Below are positions 14,959 to 23,529 of a stretch of DNA of 41,300 nucleotides, piece after piece. The notes below the pieces were generated by a model. That model did not search any database, had not been told where the DNA came from, and saw nothing but the letters and a program-made list of their open reading frames with translations. Origin of the DNA: an uncultured Alphaproteobacteria bacterium (GTDB lineage Bacteria > Pseudomonadota > Alphaproteobacteria > RF32 > CAG-239); contig CAKQRB010000011.1 of NCBI GenBank assembly GCA_934271195.1, forward strand, positions 1-41,300. Reading direction: 5' to 3'. Each line of letters starts with the position of its first letter. The stretch's first letter is position 1. The position numbers and the translations under genes were made by a program.

Positions 14959-15558
14959 ATGTTTAGCGCCTTCTGCCTTCAAGAATTCATCAGTTCGTTT
15001 TTCGTCCTTTTTGCCGTTATTGATGTTGTGGGTTCTATTCCCGTTTTCTTAAACCTCAAAAGGCGCGGCAAACGGATTAACGCCGCTAAAGCCAGCATTC
15101 TGGCTTTCTTCATCTTTTTAATCTTTTTCTACGGCGGAGAAGCTTTTCTCCACTTGTTCAATGTAGATATCACTTCTTTTGCCGTCGCCGGTTCACTGAT
15201 TATTTTCGTCATTGCCATGGAAATGATTTTGGATATTGAAATCTTCAAAGACCAGCCCGATGCACCCAAAGACGCCACTTTTGTACCGGTTGTTTTTCCG
15301 CTGCTGGCTGGTGCCGGCGCTCTGACGACCCTGCTCTCCATTCGCGCCCAGTTTAACGACCTCAACATCCTGCTGGCCGTATTCTGCAATATGATTGTGG
15401 TTTATCTTGTCCTTAAAATGGCCAAAAAGCTTGAAAGAATTCTGGCTCCCGGAATTATCTACATCTTCCAAAAATTCTTCGGAATTATCCTGTTGGCCAT
15501 CTCGGTCAAACTGTTCACCGCCAATCTGGCCTTTTTGATAAAAACCGCCGCCGGATAA
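14959..15558 (+). CDS. marC: MarC-family integral membrane protein
   Basis: A 199-residue inner-membrane protein of the MarC (UPF0056) family with about six hydrophobic segments. The family pattern is visible: FFVLFAVIDVVGSIPVFL near the N-terminus, the AGSLIIFVIAMEMI segment, and the VFPLLAGAGALTTLLSI signature around residues 112-128. Members are fairly common; the best-known one lies beside the mar locus, but a transport substrate has not been firmly shown, so the function stays open. The start at 14959 has AAGGA eleven bases ahead; longer frames would run back through the tRNA and its terminator. A terminator follows. Confidence 0.9.
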   Translation: MFSAFCLQEFISSFFVLFAVIDVVGSIPVFLNLKRRGKRINAAKASILAFFIFLIFFYGGEAFLHLFNVDITSFAVAGSLIIFVIAMEMILDIEIFKDQPDAPKDATFVPVVFPLLAGAGALTTLLSIRAQFNDLNILLAVFCNMIVVYLVLKMAKKLERILAPGIIYIFQKFFGIILLAISVKLFTANLAFLIKTAAG

Positions 15559-15584
15559 AATACCGACAAATTTCGTTGAATAAC

Positions 15585-15621
15585 ATGCCGGAATAAGTTG
15601 ACGTTCCGGCATTAATATTTT
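15585..15621 (+). terminator. Terminator after marC
   Basis: A 9-bp stem (15585-15593 with 15604-15612, ATGCCGGAA/TTCCGGCAT) is followed by a T-rich stretch. It separates marC from the motAB unit. Confidence 0.75.
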
Positions 15622-15661
15622 ACACATAGTTTCAAGAAATTGAACTAACTAAGAGAAAAAA

Positions 15662-16438
15662 ATGGAAAAGTCTACCTCAGTCGGTGTCATCATGGGCGTT
15701 GCCGCCGTCGGTGTCGGCATGGCCCTAAAAGGCGCTGATCCTCATGCTTTAATTAACCCCGCCGCTTTTTTGATTATCATTGTCGGAACAGCTGCGGCGC
15801 TTTTTAATGCTTTCACAATGAAAGATCTGAAAAAGTTTCCCAAACTCCTGAAGATTATCTTTGCCGGTCACAAGCAAAAAAGCAAACAGGAGATTCTGGA
15901 ACTTTTTGTTTCTATTGCCAAAACGGCCAAATCCGAAGGTGTGGTCGGAATTGAGCGCATTGCCAATGACATGGACGATCCATTTATCAAAACTGGTTTG
16001 TCACTGGTCGCCGATGGTTTTCCTGAAGATTTTATCTATGAAACGCTGGAAAGCGAAATCAAACAAATGGAAGAACGCCACCGCTCCGGTGCCGCCATAT
16101 TTTCGCAAGCCGGAATGTACGCTCCGACCCTTGGCGTTTTGGGCGCGGTTATTGGCCTGATTGCCGCTCTGGGCAATCTTTCTGACATTGACAAACTCGG
16201 ACATTCGATTGCCGCGGCTTTTGTCGCCACCCTGCTTGGTATTTTCACAGGTTATGTCATATGGCACCCCTTTGCCAATAAACTCAAACAAATTTCCAAA
16301 GAAGAAGTTGAAAGCAAAAAAATGATTCTGGAAGGAGCGCTTGCGTTACAAAGCGGAGCTTCGTCTTTGGCCATGGAAGCCAAACTCCAGTCCTTTATTC
16401 CGGTGTCGGAACGCCGTCAGTCTCAAAACAAGGAATAA
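15662..16438 (+). CDS. motA: MotA/PomA-like stator ion-channel subunit
   Basis: Inner-membrane channel subunit that works with MotB to couple ion flow to mechanical force. The 258-residue protein has four hydrophobic segments (about 7-22, 33-50, 150-172, 183-205) and a large cytoplasmic loop with the charged region typical for contact with a rotor (KTAKSEGVVGIERIANDMDDP and MEERHRSGAAIF). The closing helix pattern GVLGAVIGLIAAL is conserved in MotA/PomA. The gene overlaps closely with motB (3-base gap), confirming a pair. No flagellar gene appears in the window, so whether the stator drives a flagellum elsewhere or another machine is not visible. TolQ/ExbB, the distant relatives, have only three segments. 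Confidence 0.9.
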   Translation: MEKSTSVGVIMGVAAVGVGMALKGADPHALINPAAFLIIIVGTAAALFNAFTMKDLKKFPKLLKIIFAGHKQKSKQEILELFVSIAKTAKSEGVVGIERIANDMDDPFIKTGLSLVADGFPEDFIYETLESEIKQMEERHRSGAAIFSQAGMYAPTLGVLGAVIGLIAALGNLSDIDKLGHSIAAAFVATLLGIFTGYVIWHPFANKLKQISKEEVESKKMILEGALALQSGASSLAMEAKLQSFIPVSERRQSQNKE

Positions 16439-16441
16439 AAA

Positions 16442-17107
16442 ATGGCAAAACGCAAACCGGAACAAGAAGCACATGAAGAACATGCCGATGAAACCTGGCT
16501 GATTCCGTATTCTGACCTGTTAACTTTGCTTCTGGCTCTTTTTATTGTACTTTTTGCCTCTTCCAAACTCGACAAAGCCAAAATGAGCCAAATGGAAGCC
16601 GCATTTGCGGCAGCTTTTAATGCCGCGACCGGCCTTGACAGACTCAGCGGCAATTTAGGCGAGTTTATGAGCAGCATTCAGGAGCTTGGGCTGGATTCTT
16701 CTGTCAGTCTCGGTTCTGATGACCGCGGCGTTGCCATTGACATCGGCAGTTTGTCAATGTTTTCTCCCGGAAAATCAGACCTTCTTGACAGTATTCATCC
16801 GATACTCAACCAAATCATCAATCTGCTTCAACAACCACGCTACAAGCGCTTTCGGATAACGGTAGAAGGCCACACCGACGACATTGAAGCCTCCGATTCC
16901 TACTTTCCGTCAAAATGGGAATTGTCTTCCAATCGGGCTGCAGCCGTTGTGCGTTACTTTATCAAAAAAGGCATTGCGCCAGAACGTCTGCAAGTCATCG
17001 GTATGGCGGATATTGCCCCTAAATTTCCCAACTATAACGCATACAATGAGCCTATTCCGGAAAATCGCAGCCGCAACCGGCGCATTGAAATTCATATTGA
17101 ACCTTAA
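16442..17107 (+). CDS. motB: MotB-like stator subunit with OmpA peptidoglycan-binding domain
   Basis: Partner of MotA: it anchors the stator to peptidoglycan. A single transmembrane helix (about residues 19-42) follows a short cytoplasmic tail and contains the ion-binding aspartate D25 in WLIPYSDLLTLLLALFIV. A linker and plug-like region (about 45-100) leads to the OmpA-type domain with VEGHTDDIEASD and ENRSRNRRIEI, the peptidoglycan-contact motifs. 221 residues is slightly short for the family. An AAGGAA ribosome site overlaps the end of motA, implying translational coupling. A 16-base gap separates it from the TerC-family gene. Confidence 0.92.
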   Translation: MAKRKPEQEAHEEHADETWLIPYSDLLTLLLALFIVLFASSKLDKAKMSQMEAAFAAAFNAATGLDRLSGNLGEFMSSIQELGLDSSVSLGSDDRGVAIDIGSLSMFSPGKSDLLDSIHPILNQIINLLQQPRYKRFRITVEGHTDDIEASDSYFPSKWELSSNRAAAVVRYFIKKGIAPERLQVIGMADIAPKFPNYNAYNEPIPENRSRNRRIEIHIEP

Positions 17108-17123
17108 AATCAGGAAAATATAA

Positions 17124-18095
17124 ATGGAAAAATTGTCTTATCTGCTGGAACATCATCTGGTTTTGCCTGCTTACGGCCAATGGATTATTTTCGGCATTAT
17201 CGTTTTTGTACTTTTGTTCTTGGATCTGTTTGTCTTCCACCGCCATGCCTCGGAACCCAAGCTCAAAGAAACCTTTTGGGCCTGTGTCTTCTATATTGCC
17301 ATTGCCGTTGTCTTTGGCTTCTTTGTCATTTATGAACGCGGCACTGAAACCGGCATGCTCTATTTTACCGGTTTTCTGGTTGAAAAAAGCTTGTCTCTGG
17401 ACAACATTTTCATTATGTCTGTCATCTTCAGCAACCTGAAAATAGAACGTAAATACCAACATCGTGTTTTGTTTTGGGGTATCCTTGGCGCCATTGTCAT
17501 GCGTGGTGTCCTCATCGGTGTCGGAGAGGTCTTGATTTCCAATTTCCATTGGGTGTTATACATCTTTTCTGCATTTTTAATCTACACCGGTTTCAAAATG
17601 GCGTTACACAAAGAAGATGAACAGGAAAAATTGGAAGACAGCCGACTGTTCCGTGCCATCAGCAAATTTTTTCATGTCACGCCGGAAGTAAGGGGCGAAC
17701 ACTTTTTTGTTAAAGAAAACGGCAGACATTATATTACGCCGCTGTTCTTTGCCCTGATTATTATTGAAACCATGGACGTTATTTTCGCTCTGGACAGCAT
17801 TCCTGCAATCTTTCTGATTACGCAGGATTTGTTTGTGGTTTATACCAGTAACATTTTTGCCATTCTCGGCCTCCGTGCATTATATTTTCTGCTCGCCGCC
17901 GCCGTTTACAAATTTGTTTACCTCAAACCGGCGTTGTCTGTCATCTTAGTCTTTATCGGCGCCAAAATATTCCTACCGCACATCGGAATAAAAATTGAAG
18001 CCTGGCAGTCGCTCAGCATCACCTTTGGTCTGCTGTTCATAGGTATCGCCGCTTCATTAATCCGGCTCAAACCGATAGAAGCAGAAAACAAATAA
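17124..18095 (+). CDS. TerC/Alx-family membrane protein
   Basis: A 323-residue inner-membrane protein with nine or so hydrophobic segments, of the TerC family to which the manganese exporter Alx belongs. The signature blocks LVEKSLSLDNIF (about 85-96) and ALIIIETMDVIFALDSIPAIFLIT (split about 210-235; acidic residues in membrane segments, presumed to bind metal) are intact. The basis for metal export is knowledge of Alx; the substrate in this organism is not established. It is preceded by motA-motB at 16 bases, so it is probably co-transcribed with the stator genes, an unusual pairing. A strong bidirectional terminator follows. Confidence 0.92.
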   Translation: MEKLSYLLEHHLVLPAYGQWIIFGIIVFVLLFLDLFVFHRHASEPKLKETFWACVFYIAIAVVFGFFVIYERGTETGMLYFTGFLVEKSLSLDNIFIMSVIFSNLKIERKYQHRVLFWGILGAIVMRGVLIGVGEVLISNFHWVLYIFSAFLIYTGFKMALHKEDEQEKLEDSRLFRAISKFFHVTPEVRGEHFFVKENGRHYITPLFFALIIIETMDVIFALDSIPAIFLITQDLFVVYTSNIFAILGLRALYFLLAAAVYKFVYLKPALSVILVFIGAKIFLPHIGIKIEAWQSLSITFGLLFIGIAASLIRLKPIEAENK

Positions 18096-18096
18096 C

Positions 18097-18135
18097 AAAA
18101 AAATTCCCGTTTGTAAACGAACGGGAATTTTTTTT
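18097..18135. terminator. Bidirectional terminator between terC-type and ArsB-type genes
   Basis: ATTCCCGTT (18103-18111) pairs with AACGGGAAT (18120-18128), extended by A runs on the left and T runs on the right, so both convergent genes can terminate here. Confidence 0.9.
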
Positions 18136-18144
18136 ACGCTTTGC

Positions 18145-19494
18145 TTACATAAAGAATTCAATATAAACAAACACCGTTCCGATGAGCACGCTCAGCAGCA
18201 TGACCGGCACCGACCACAGCAAGAACTTCACAAAGCCGATCTGATGTCCTTCCCGCATAGCCATACCGGCAACCACCACATTAGCCGAAGCGCCGATAAG
18301 CGTTCCGTTTCCGCCAAAGCAAGCGCCCAGCGACAATGACCACCAAACAGGCATCATCGCCTCACGACCGCCGACAGATTCCTCCATAGACTTCAACATC
18401 GGAATCATTGTTGCCACAAACGGAATATTATCAATAACACTGGATATAACTGCCGAACACCACAAAATCAAAAAGCTCAGTTTTGCAATACTGCCATCAG
18501 TCAGCTCTACAAACTTCTGCCCCAGATAAGCCAGCACACCCGTCACTTCCAGACCATAAACAATGACAAACAAACCGGTAAAGAAGAAAATTGTAATCCA
18601 GTCAACCATATTAAAAATTTCCTGAACCTTGCCGTCTTTCTCCTCTCCTTTGGCGCCAAACGTATACAGCAACAGCAAAACTGACGCGCCAAGCAAAGCA
18701 ATCGTACCATTGTCCAAACCAATATGATGAGCCGAAATAAAACCGGCAATCACACAGGCCAAAACAAACAAAGCCTTAACCAGCAAGACTTTATCCATAA
18801 TTGCATCACTGGGATTCATGGCCAAAACTTTTTTCTTGCAGTCATTTGTCGTTTTAAGATGCACACCCCAAAAACGATCAAAGATAAAAATAACCACAAT
18901 CATAGTGATGACAACAACCGGCATCAGAACTTTTACAAAATCCATAAAAGTTAAATCCAGTGCAGAACCAATCAAAATATTGGGAGGATCACCGATAAGC
19001 GTTGCCGTTCCTCCGATATTAGAAGCAAAGATTTCCAATAACAGATACGGATACGGGTTAATTCTGAGCTTGCGCGTGATTTGAAAAGTCACCGGCGCAA
19101 TCAGTAAAACCGTGGTAACATTATCCAGGAAGCCGGAAAAAACAGCGGTTACGATTGCCAAAGCAGCCATCAGGCCTCGTGGGCTGGCTTTTACTTTTTT
19201 TGCCGACCAGATTGCCACATATTGGAAAATACCGGACTTTTCCGATACAGCCACAATAATCATCATACCGATAAGCAACGCCAGCGTATTAAAATCTATT
19301 CCGGTCAAAGCCTGCTTTTGAGACAAAATACCGGTTGCAATCATAACACCGGCACCGATCAAGGCAATCACTGCCCGATTGATTTTTTCAGAAAAAATTA
19401 TCAGATAACAAACCGCAACAATAACAATCGCGGCCAAAGAAGGCGGCATTCCTAAAATCAGGTTTGCGGTCTCTCCTACATTTGCATTGAGCAT
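18145..19494 (-). CDS. ArsB/NhaD-type ion transporter (IT superfamily)
   Basis: A 449-residue inner-membrane transporter with roughly eleven hydrophobic segments. The internal repeat typical of the ArsB/NhaD/SLC13-like fold is clear: DNVTTVLLIAPVT and GGTATLIGDPPNILIG in the first half, DNIPFVATMIPM and GGNGTLIGASANVVVAG in the second, the two helical-hairpin substrate motifs. Substrate could be Na+/H+, arsenite or an organic anion; no arsR-arsC neighbours are present, so arsenic export is not supported by context. A GAGGG ribosome site precedes the start. It lies divergent to nothing and downstream of gltX; its 3' end shares the bidirectional terminator at 18097-18135. Confidence 0.92.
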   Translation of the reverse strand: MLNANVGETANLILGMPPSLAAIVIVAVCYLIIFSEKINRAVIALIGAGVMIATGILSQKQALTGIDFNTLALLIGMMIIVAVSEKSGIFQYVAIWSAKKVKASPRGLMAALAIVTAVFSGFLDNVTTVLLIAPVTFQITRKLRINPYPYLLLEIFASNIGGTATLIGDPPNILIGSALDLTFMDFVKVLMPVVVITMIVVIFIFDRFWGVHLKTTNDCKKKVLAMNPSDAIMDKVLLVKALFVLACVIAGFISAHHIGLDNGTIALLGASVLLLLYTFGAKGEEKDGKVQEIFNMVDWITIFFFTGLFVIVYGLEVTGVLAYLGQKFVELTDGSIAKLSFLILWCSAVISSVIDNIPFVATMIPMLKSMEESVGGREAMMPVWWSLSLGACFGGNGTLIGASANVVVAGMAMREGHQIGFVKFLLWSVPVMLLSVLIGTVFVYIEFFM

Positions 19495-19541
19495 GAATAA
19501 TCCCTCTAAATAAACTCACACAGATAGTCCGCACTTTAATC

Positions 19542-19578
19542 AAAAAAAGGAAAGTGTGATTTTACCTAACCACACTTT
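19542..19578 (-). terminator. Terminator of gltX
   Basis: An 8-bp stem (19551-19558 with 19571-19578, AAAGTGTG/CACACTTT) precedes, on the minus strand, a run of seven T (19542-19548). It lies just past the gltX stop. Confidence 0.75.
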
Positions 19579-19591
19579 TCTTACTATTTTA

Positions 19592-21250
19592 TTAATTAAT
19601 GATATTCAGCCTTTTCAGTGTCCGCGCCTTCCCGAGCACTTTCATGATAGAGCAGAGATCTGGGCTGTTCGTCCGTCCGGTAATCAATACCCTCAAAACG
19701 GTTGCCACATCGGAAACACTGCCCTTATAGGCCTCAAGATTCTTGGAATATTCCTTCGGATTTTTTGCATAACCGTTAGCCAATGCAAAATCTTTTACCT
19801 TGGCAAACCACTCATTCTTGTCATCATTCTCATCATAAGTGGCAACAAAAGCTTTAACAATTTCCTGCATATTTTCTAAAGTCTGATTCGGAACCAGCTT
19901 GAGAACATCGTCTTTGTTCAAAACAAATTCCTCATCAAAGAAATATTTTATCTCATCCCAAATACCGGAAAAAGTTACATAGTCTTTTCTGACACGGTCG
20001 CAGTTGCTGCGCTCTATATCCAGAATCTGCTTGAAATATGCACTGTTGTCATCAAGCCGTTTTTGCATCTTCGGATCATATTTTGCAGCCCATTGATACA
20101 AACGGTCATAAAGCTCATCACAACTCAGTGTCGCAATAAACTCTTTGCTGATGTCTTCCAGCTTGACAAAATCCAAAAGCGGACCACTGTTGTTAAGCTT
20201 GCTGATTTTAAAATCAAAATCTTTATAAGTCTTATCGGGATTGGCCTTTTTATAGTCTTCAAAATCAGAATTGGCCAGATTCATCAAATAATCGATAACG
20301 GCTTCTTTCGGATAACCTTTCTCGCCGTAAAAAGCCACATTAGCTTCAGGATCTTTACGCTTGCTGAGCTTACGGCGCGCACCTTCGTCAAGCTTTTGAA
20401 TCGGTGCGATATGACCATACTTCGGTGCCTTCCAGCCCATGGCCTCAAACAACTGAATATGCAACGGCAAAGACGATAACCACTCGTCACCGCGCACCAC
20501 ATGTGTTGTCCCCATCAAATGGTCATCAACAATATGGGCAAAGTGATAAGTCGGCAGCCCGTCTGATTTTAAGATAACAATATCTAAATCATTTTCCGGA
20601 AAAAAGCGCTTGCCGCGCAAAATATCTTCAACAGCAATTTTATTGATATATTTTCCCGGAGATTTAAAACGAATAACAAACGGCTTTCCGGCATCTAGAT
20701 TAGCCTTAACCTGCTCTTCGCTCAGATTGCGATCTTTGGCCCACAGTCCGTAATACCCCGGGCGCCCGCCGGCTTTGGTCTGCCGTTCGCGCATGGCCTC
20801 GATTTCTTCTTCAGTGCAAAAGCACGGATAAGCCATGCCTTTTTCCAAAAGCTGTTTGACATAAGCCTGATAAATCTCCTTACGTTTGCTTTGAGTGTAA
20901 GGCCCGTAAGCGCCGATCTCCTCATTCTCGTTCACCGGTCCCTCGTCAACAACCAGGCCATATTCGCTCAACGAACGAATAATCAAATCCGTTGCGCCTT
21001 CAATCTCGCGCTTGGTATCAGTATCTTCAATCCGCAAAATAAATACGCCTTTGCTCTGATGTGCAAAGCGCTCCGAAATCAATGCGGCATAAATCCCGCC
21101 GATATGCATAAATCCGGTCGGGCTCGGGGCAATACGAGTCACATACTGGCTGTCGGACAGCTGCCGCGGCGGATATTTTTTTTCAATTTCTTCCGCCGAC
21201 AAAACATTGTCCCCCATCAGACAATTGATTGTTTCTTTTGATAATGCCAT
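19592..21250 (-). CDS. gltX: Glutamyl-tRNA synthetase, long (about 550-residue) form
   Basis: Class I aminoacyl-tRNA synthetase charging tRNA-Glu. The HIGH-type signature is APSPTGFMHIGG (about residue 42-52) and the KMSKS-type loop is KLSKRKDP (about 295). The central region has RIEDTDTKREIEGA and GLPTYHFAHIVDDHLMGTTHVVRGDEWL, diagnostic for GlxRS. At 552 residues it is longer than the common bacterial enzyme (about 470-490) and has an extended anticodon-binding part, a form I associate with clostridia and some gut lineages. The ATG at 21250 with GAGAG upstream is preferred over an in-frame TTG at 21256. Whether it charges tRNA-Gln as well cannot be told. It has its own terminator. Confidence 0.95.
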   Translation of the reverse strand: MALSKETINCLMGDNVLSAEEIEKKYPPRQLSDSQYVTRIAPSPTGFMHIGGIYAALISERFAHQSKGVFILRIEDTDTKREIEGATDLIIRSLSEYGLVVDEGPVNENEEIGAYGPYTQSKRKEIYQAYVKQLLEKGMAYPCFCTEEEIEAMRERQTKAGGRPGYYGLWAKDRNLSEEQVKANLDAGKPFVIRFKSPGKYINKIAVEDILRGKRFFPENDLDIVILKSDGLPTYHFAHIVDDHLMGTTHVVRGDEWLSSLPLHIQLFEAMGWKAPKYGHIAPIQKLDEGARRKLSKRKDPEANVAFYGEKGYPKEAVIDYLMNLANSDFEDYKKANPDKTYKDFDFKISKLNNSGPLLDFVKLEDISKEFIATLSCDELYDRLYQWAAKYDPKMQKRLDDNSAYFKQILDIERSNCDRVRKDYVTFSGIWDEIKYFFDEEFVLNKDDVLKLVPNQTLENMQEIVKAFVATYDENDDKNEWFAKVKDFALANGYAKNPKEYSKNLEAYKGSVSDVATVLRVLITGRTNSPDLCSIMKVLGKARTLKRLNIIN

Positions 21251-21408
21251 TTTCAACTCTCACAAAAAAACGTTAAACTTACTCGGAATTTATCACAAAA
21301 ATATAATTAAGCAAGCATTTTTACACCGCCGGAAAACAAGATTTATTTGCAGAAAATTTACTTTTGGCTGCTATATTAACATCATTGTATTTAAGAAAGA
21401 AGGACACC

Positions 21409-22575
21409 ATGGATAACGCAATCTGCTTGCACAACGCAACCGTCTTAACCGGATTTTCGGTCATGGAGCATTGCGCGGTTTATATAAAAGACAACAAAAT
21501 CGCCGATGTTTTTAACGAAAGCCGCTTTCTTCACAAGCAATTCAGTCCCAAGGTCAATATTATAAACGTCAACGGCGCCTACATCGCCCCCGGCTTCATC
21601 GACACGCACATTCACGGCATCGGCGGCTGCGGCACGGACGACAATACCGCCGCATCAATTTTGAAAATGTCGGAAATTCTGGCCGCTTACGGTGTCACGT
21701 CATTTTTCCCGACAATTTATTCCGGCACCGAAGAGCAGATGACAAAAAGCATAAAAGTCGTTATTAAAGCCATGGGTAAAGAAAAAGGTGCCCGTATTCT
21801 GGGCATTCATCTGGAAGGACCGTTCATTTCGGCCGAAAGGCTCGGCGTGCAGTCTGCCGATTCGATAAGTCAGGTAAACCTCAAACTGATGGAAAAACTG
21901 TATAAAGCTGCCAAAGGGCATATCATCAGCATGACCGTTGCGCCGGAACTCAAAAACATGCGCGATCTTGCCTTATATTGCATAGAAAAAAACATCAACC
22001 TGCAGGCCGGACATACCAACGCCGCTTATAAAAACATGGTCGAAGGCATGCAGGTCCGCATTTTGCATACCACCCACCTGTTTAATGCCATGAGCCGCAT
22101 TCACCACCGCGACCCCGGCGCCGTCGGCGCTGTCTTTATCCATCCGGAAATCGCCTGTGAACTGATTTGTGACGGTGTTCATGTTGACCCGAACCTGATA
22201 AAGCTTCTGGTCAATATCAAACCTCATGACAAGCTTGTTCTGGTAACAGATTCCCTCAAACCGACCAAACAAAAAGCTGACAAACTTTTTGCCAACGGCG
22301 AAGAAGTCTATCTTGATAAATGTTTTTATCGCAAATCCGATAACATCATTGCCGGCTCGGCCTTAACTATGATTGACGGTGTTCGCAATCTGGTTTCCTG
22401 GGGACTTTCGCATGAACAGGCGATAAAAATGGCTTCTACCAATCCGGCAGCAGTCCATAAAATTGCCGGCAAAGGACAAATTGCCCCCGGCTACGATGCC
22501 GATTTAGTTGTTTTTAACGAAGATTTTCATATAATCAAAACCATTATCAATGGTAAAATTTTTCAGGAGAAATAA
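21409..22575 (+). CDS. nagA: N-acetylglucosamine-6-phosphate deacetylase
   Basis: Hydrolyses GlcNAc-6-phosphate to GlcN-6-phosphate plus acetate in amino-sugar recycling. The 388-residue product is of normal length. Metal and substrate motifs of the amidohydrolase fold are present: GFIDTHIHGIGG (about 58-69), GIHLEGPFIS (about 140-149), the AGHTNA motif near 201, HLFNAM and the LVTDSL aspartate near the C-terminal third. The start at 21409 is set by GAAGGA upstream; an earlier in-frame ATG has no ribosome site. nagB begins one base after the stop, so the two form an operon. No NagC or GntR-type regulator is adjacent. Confidence 0.96.
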   Translation: MDNAICLHNATVLTGFSVMEHCAVYIKDNKIADVFNESRFLHKQFSPKVNIINVNGAYIAPGFIDTHIHGIGGCGTDDNTAASILKMSEILAAYGVTSFFPTIYSGTEEQMTKSIKVVIKAMGKEKGARILGIHLEGPFISAERLGVQSADSISQVNLKLMEKLYKAAKGHIISMTVAPELKNMRDLALYCIEKNINLQAGHTNAAYKNMVEGMQVRILHTTHLFNAMSRIHHRDPGAVGAVFIHPEIACELICDGVHVDPNLIKLLVNIKPHDKLVLVTDSLKPTKQKADKLFANGEEVYLDKCFYRKSDNIIAGSALTMIDGVRNLVSWGLSHEQAIKMASTNPAAVHKIAGKGQIAPGYDADLVVFNEDFHIIKTIINGKIFQEK

Positions 22576-22576
22576 A

Positions 22577-23380
22577 ATGCGTTTAATCATCCGTCCCGAC
22601 TACGACACCCTTTCCAACTGGGCAGCCAATTACATTGCTTATAAAATAAACGGCGCCCACCCCACCCCTCAAAAGCCTTTTGTCCTCGGCCTTCCCACCG
22701 GTTCAACCCCGCTTGGAACCTACAAAGAGCTGATTAACCTGCACAAACGCGGCAAACTCTCTTTTGAAAACGTTATTACTTTCAACATGGACGAATATAT
22801 CGGACTGGATGAAAATCATCCGCAAAGCTACCACTACTTTATGTGGGAAAACTTTTTCAAACACATCAATATCAAGCATGAAAATGTTCATATCCTGAAC
22901 GGCATAACCAAAGACTATGCCAAAGAATGCGCTGATTATGAAGAACAAATCAAAGCCTGCGGCGGCATTGACCTCTTTCTTGGCGGCGTCGGCTCCGACG
23001 GACATATCGCTTTTAACGAGCCGGGATCTTCTTTGTCTTCCCGCACAAGAGTCAAAACCCTGACCTCGGAAACAGTCAAGGCCAACTCGCGCTTTTTTGA
23101 CAATGACATCAGCAAAGTCCCGACCACGGCCCTTACCGTTGGGGTCGGCACCATTACCGACGCGCGCGAAGTAATGATTCTCGCTTCCGGTCAAAATAAA
23201 GCCCGCGCATTGCACCACGCTGTTGAAGGCAGCGTCAACCATATGTGGACAGTCAGCATTCTGCAAATGCACCAACATGCGATTATTGTTTGCGACGAAG
23301 ATGCGACCAAAGAACTGAAAGCAGACACCGTAAAATATTTCAAAGACATTGAAAAAGCCAACTTCAGAAATACAATTTAA
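22577..23380 (+). CDS. nagB: Glucosamine-6-phosphate deaminase
   Basis: Converts GlcN-6-phosphate to fructose-6-phosphate and ammonia, feeding amino sugars into glycolysis. The 267-residue product has the family motifs GLPTGSTPLGTYKELI, NMDEYIGL (with the catalytic aspartate), SYHYFMWENFF, GGVGSDGHIAFNEPGSS and the VGVGTI region. The AGGAGA site lies inside the end of nagA and the gap to the nagA stop is one base, so the genes are translationally linked. A strong terminator closes the operon. It neighbours a glycosyltransferase cluster, fitting a supply or recycling link for amino-sugar glycans, but that link is inference. Confidence 0.97.
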   Translation: MRLIIRPDYDTLSNWAANYIAYKINGAHPTPQKPFVLGLPTGSTPLGTYKELINLHKRGKLSFENVITFNMDEYIGLDENHPQSYHYFMWENFFKHINIKHENVHILNGITKDYAKECADYEEQIKACGGIDLFLGGVGSDGHIAFNEPGSSLSSRTRVKTLTSETVKANSRFFDNDISKVPTTALTVGVGTITDAREVMILASGQNKARALHHAVEGSVNHMWTVSILQMHQHAIIVCDEDATKELKADTVKYFKDIEKANFRNTI

Positions 23381-23409
23381 TATTATCAAATACAAACATC
23401 TTTCGCTCT

Positions 23410-23436
23410 GCCTCCCTCTCGGGAGGCTTTTTTTTT
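23410..23436 (+). terminator. Terminator of nagA-nagB
   Basis: GCCTCCC (23410-23416) and GGGAGGC (23421-23427) form a 7-bp stem with a TCTC loop and nine T after it. Confidence 0.95.
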
Positions 23437-23529
23437 ACTTTTCCACCTATACGCTGTTTATTATTGACAAACAGGCCGTCACCCATCATCTTAAAACAAT
23501 AAATTGCGGACAACAATTTTGGAAAAACA

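Noticed and set aside
15662..17107. motA-motB as a TolQ-TolR or ExbB-ExbD pair
   Set aside because: The first protein has four membrane segments and a large cytoplasmic loop; the second has a C-terminal OmpA domain, which TolR/ExbD lack.
18145..19494. Arsenic-resistance locus
   Set aside because: The transporter is only family-level similar to ArsB; no arsC or classical arsR is near, and the tandem ArsR protein 3.5 kb away lacks the metal cysteines.
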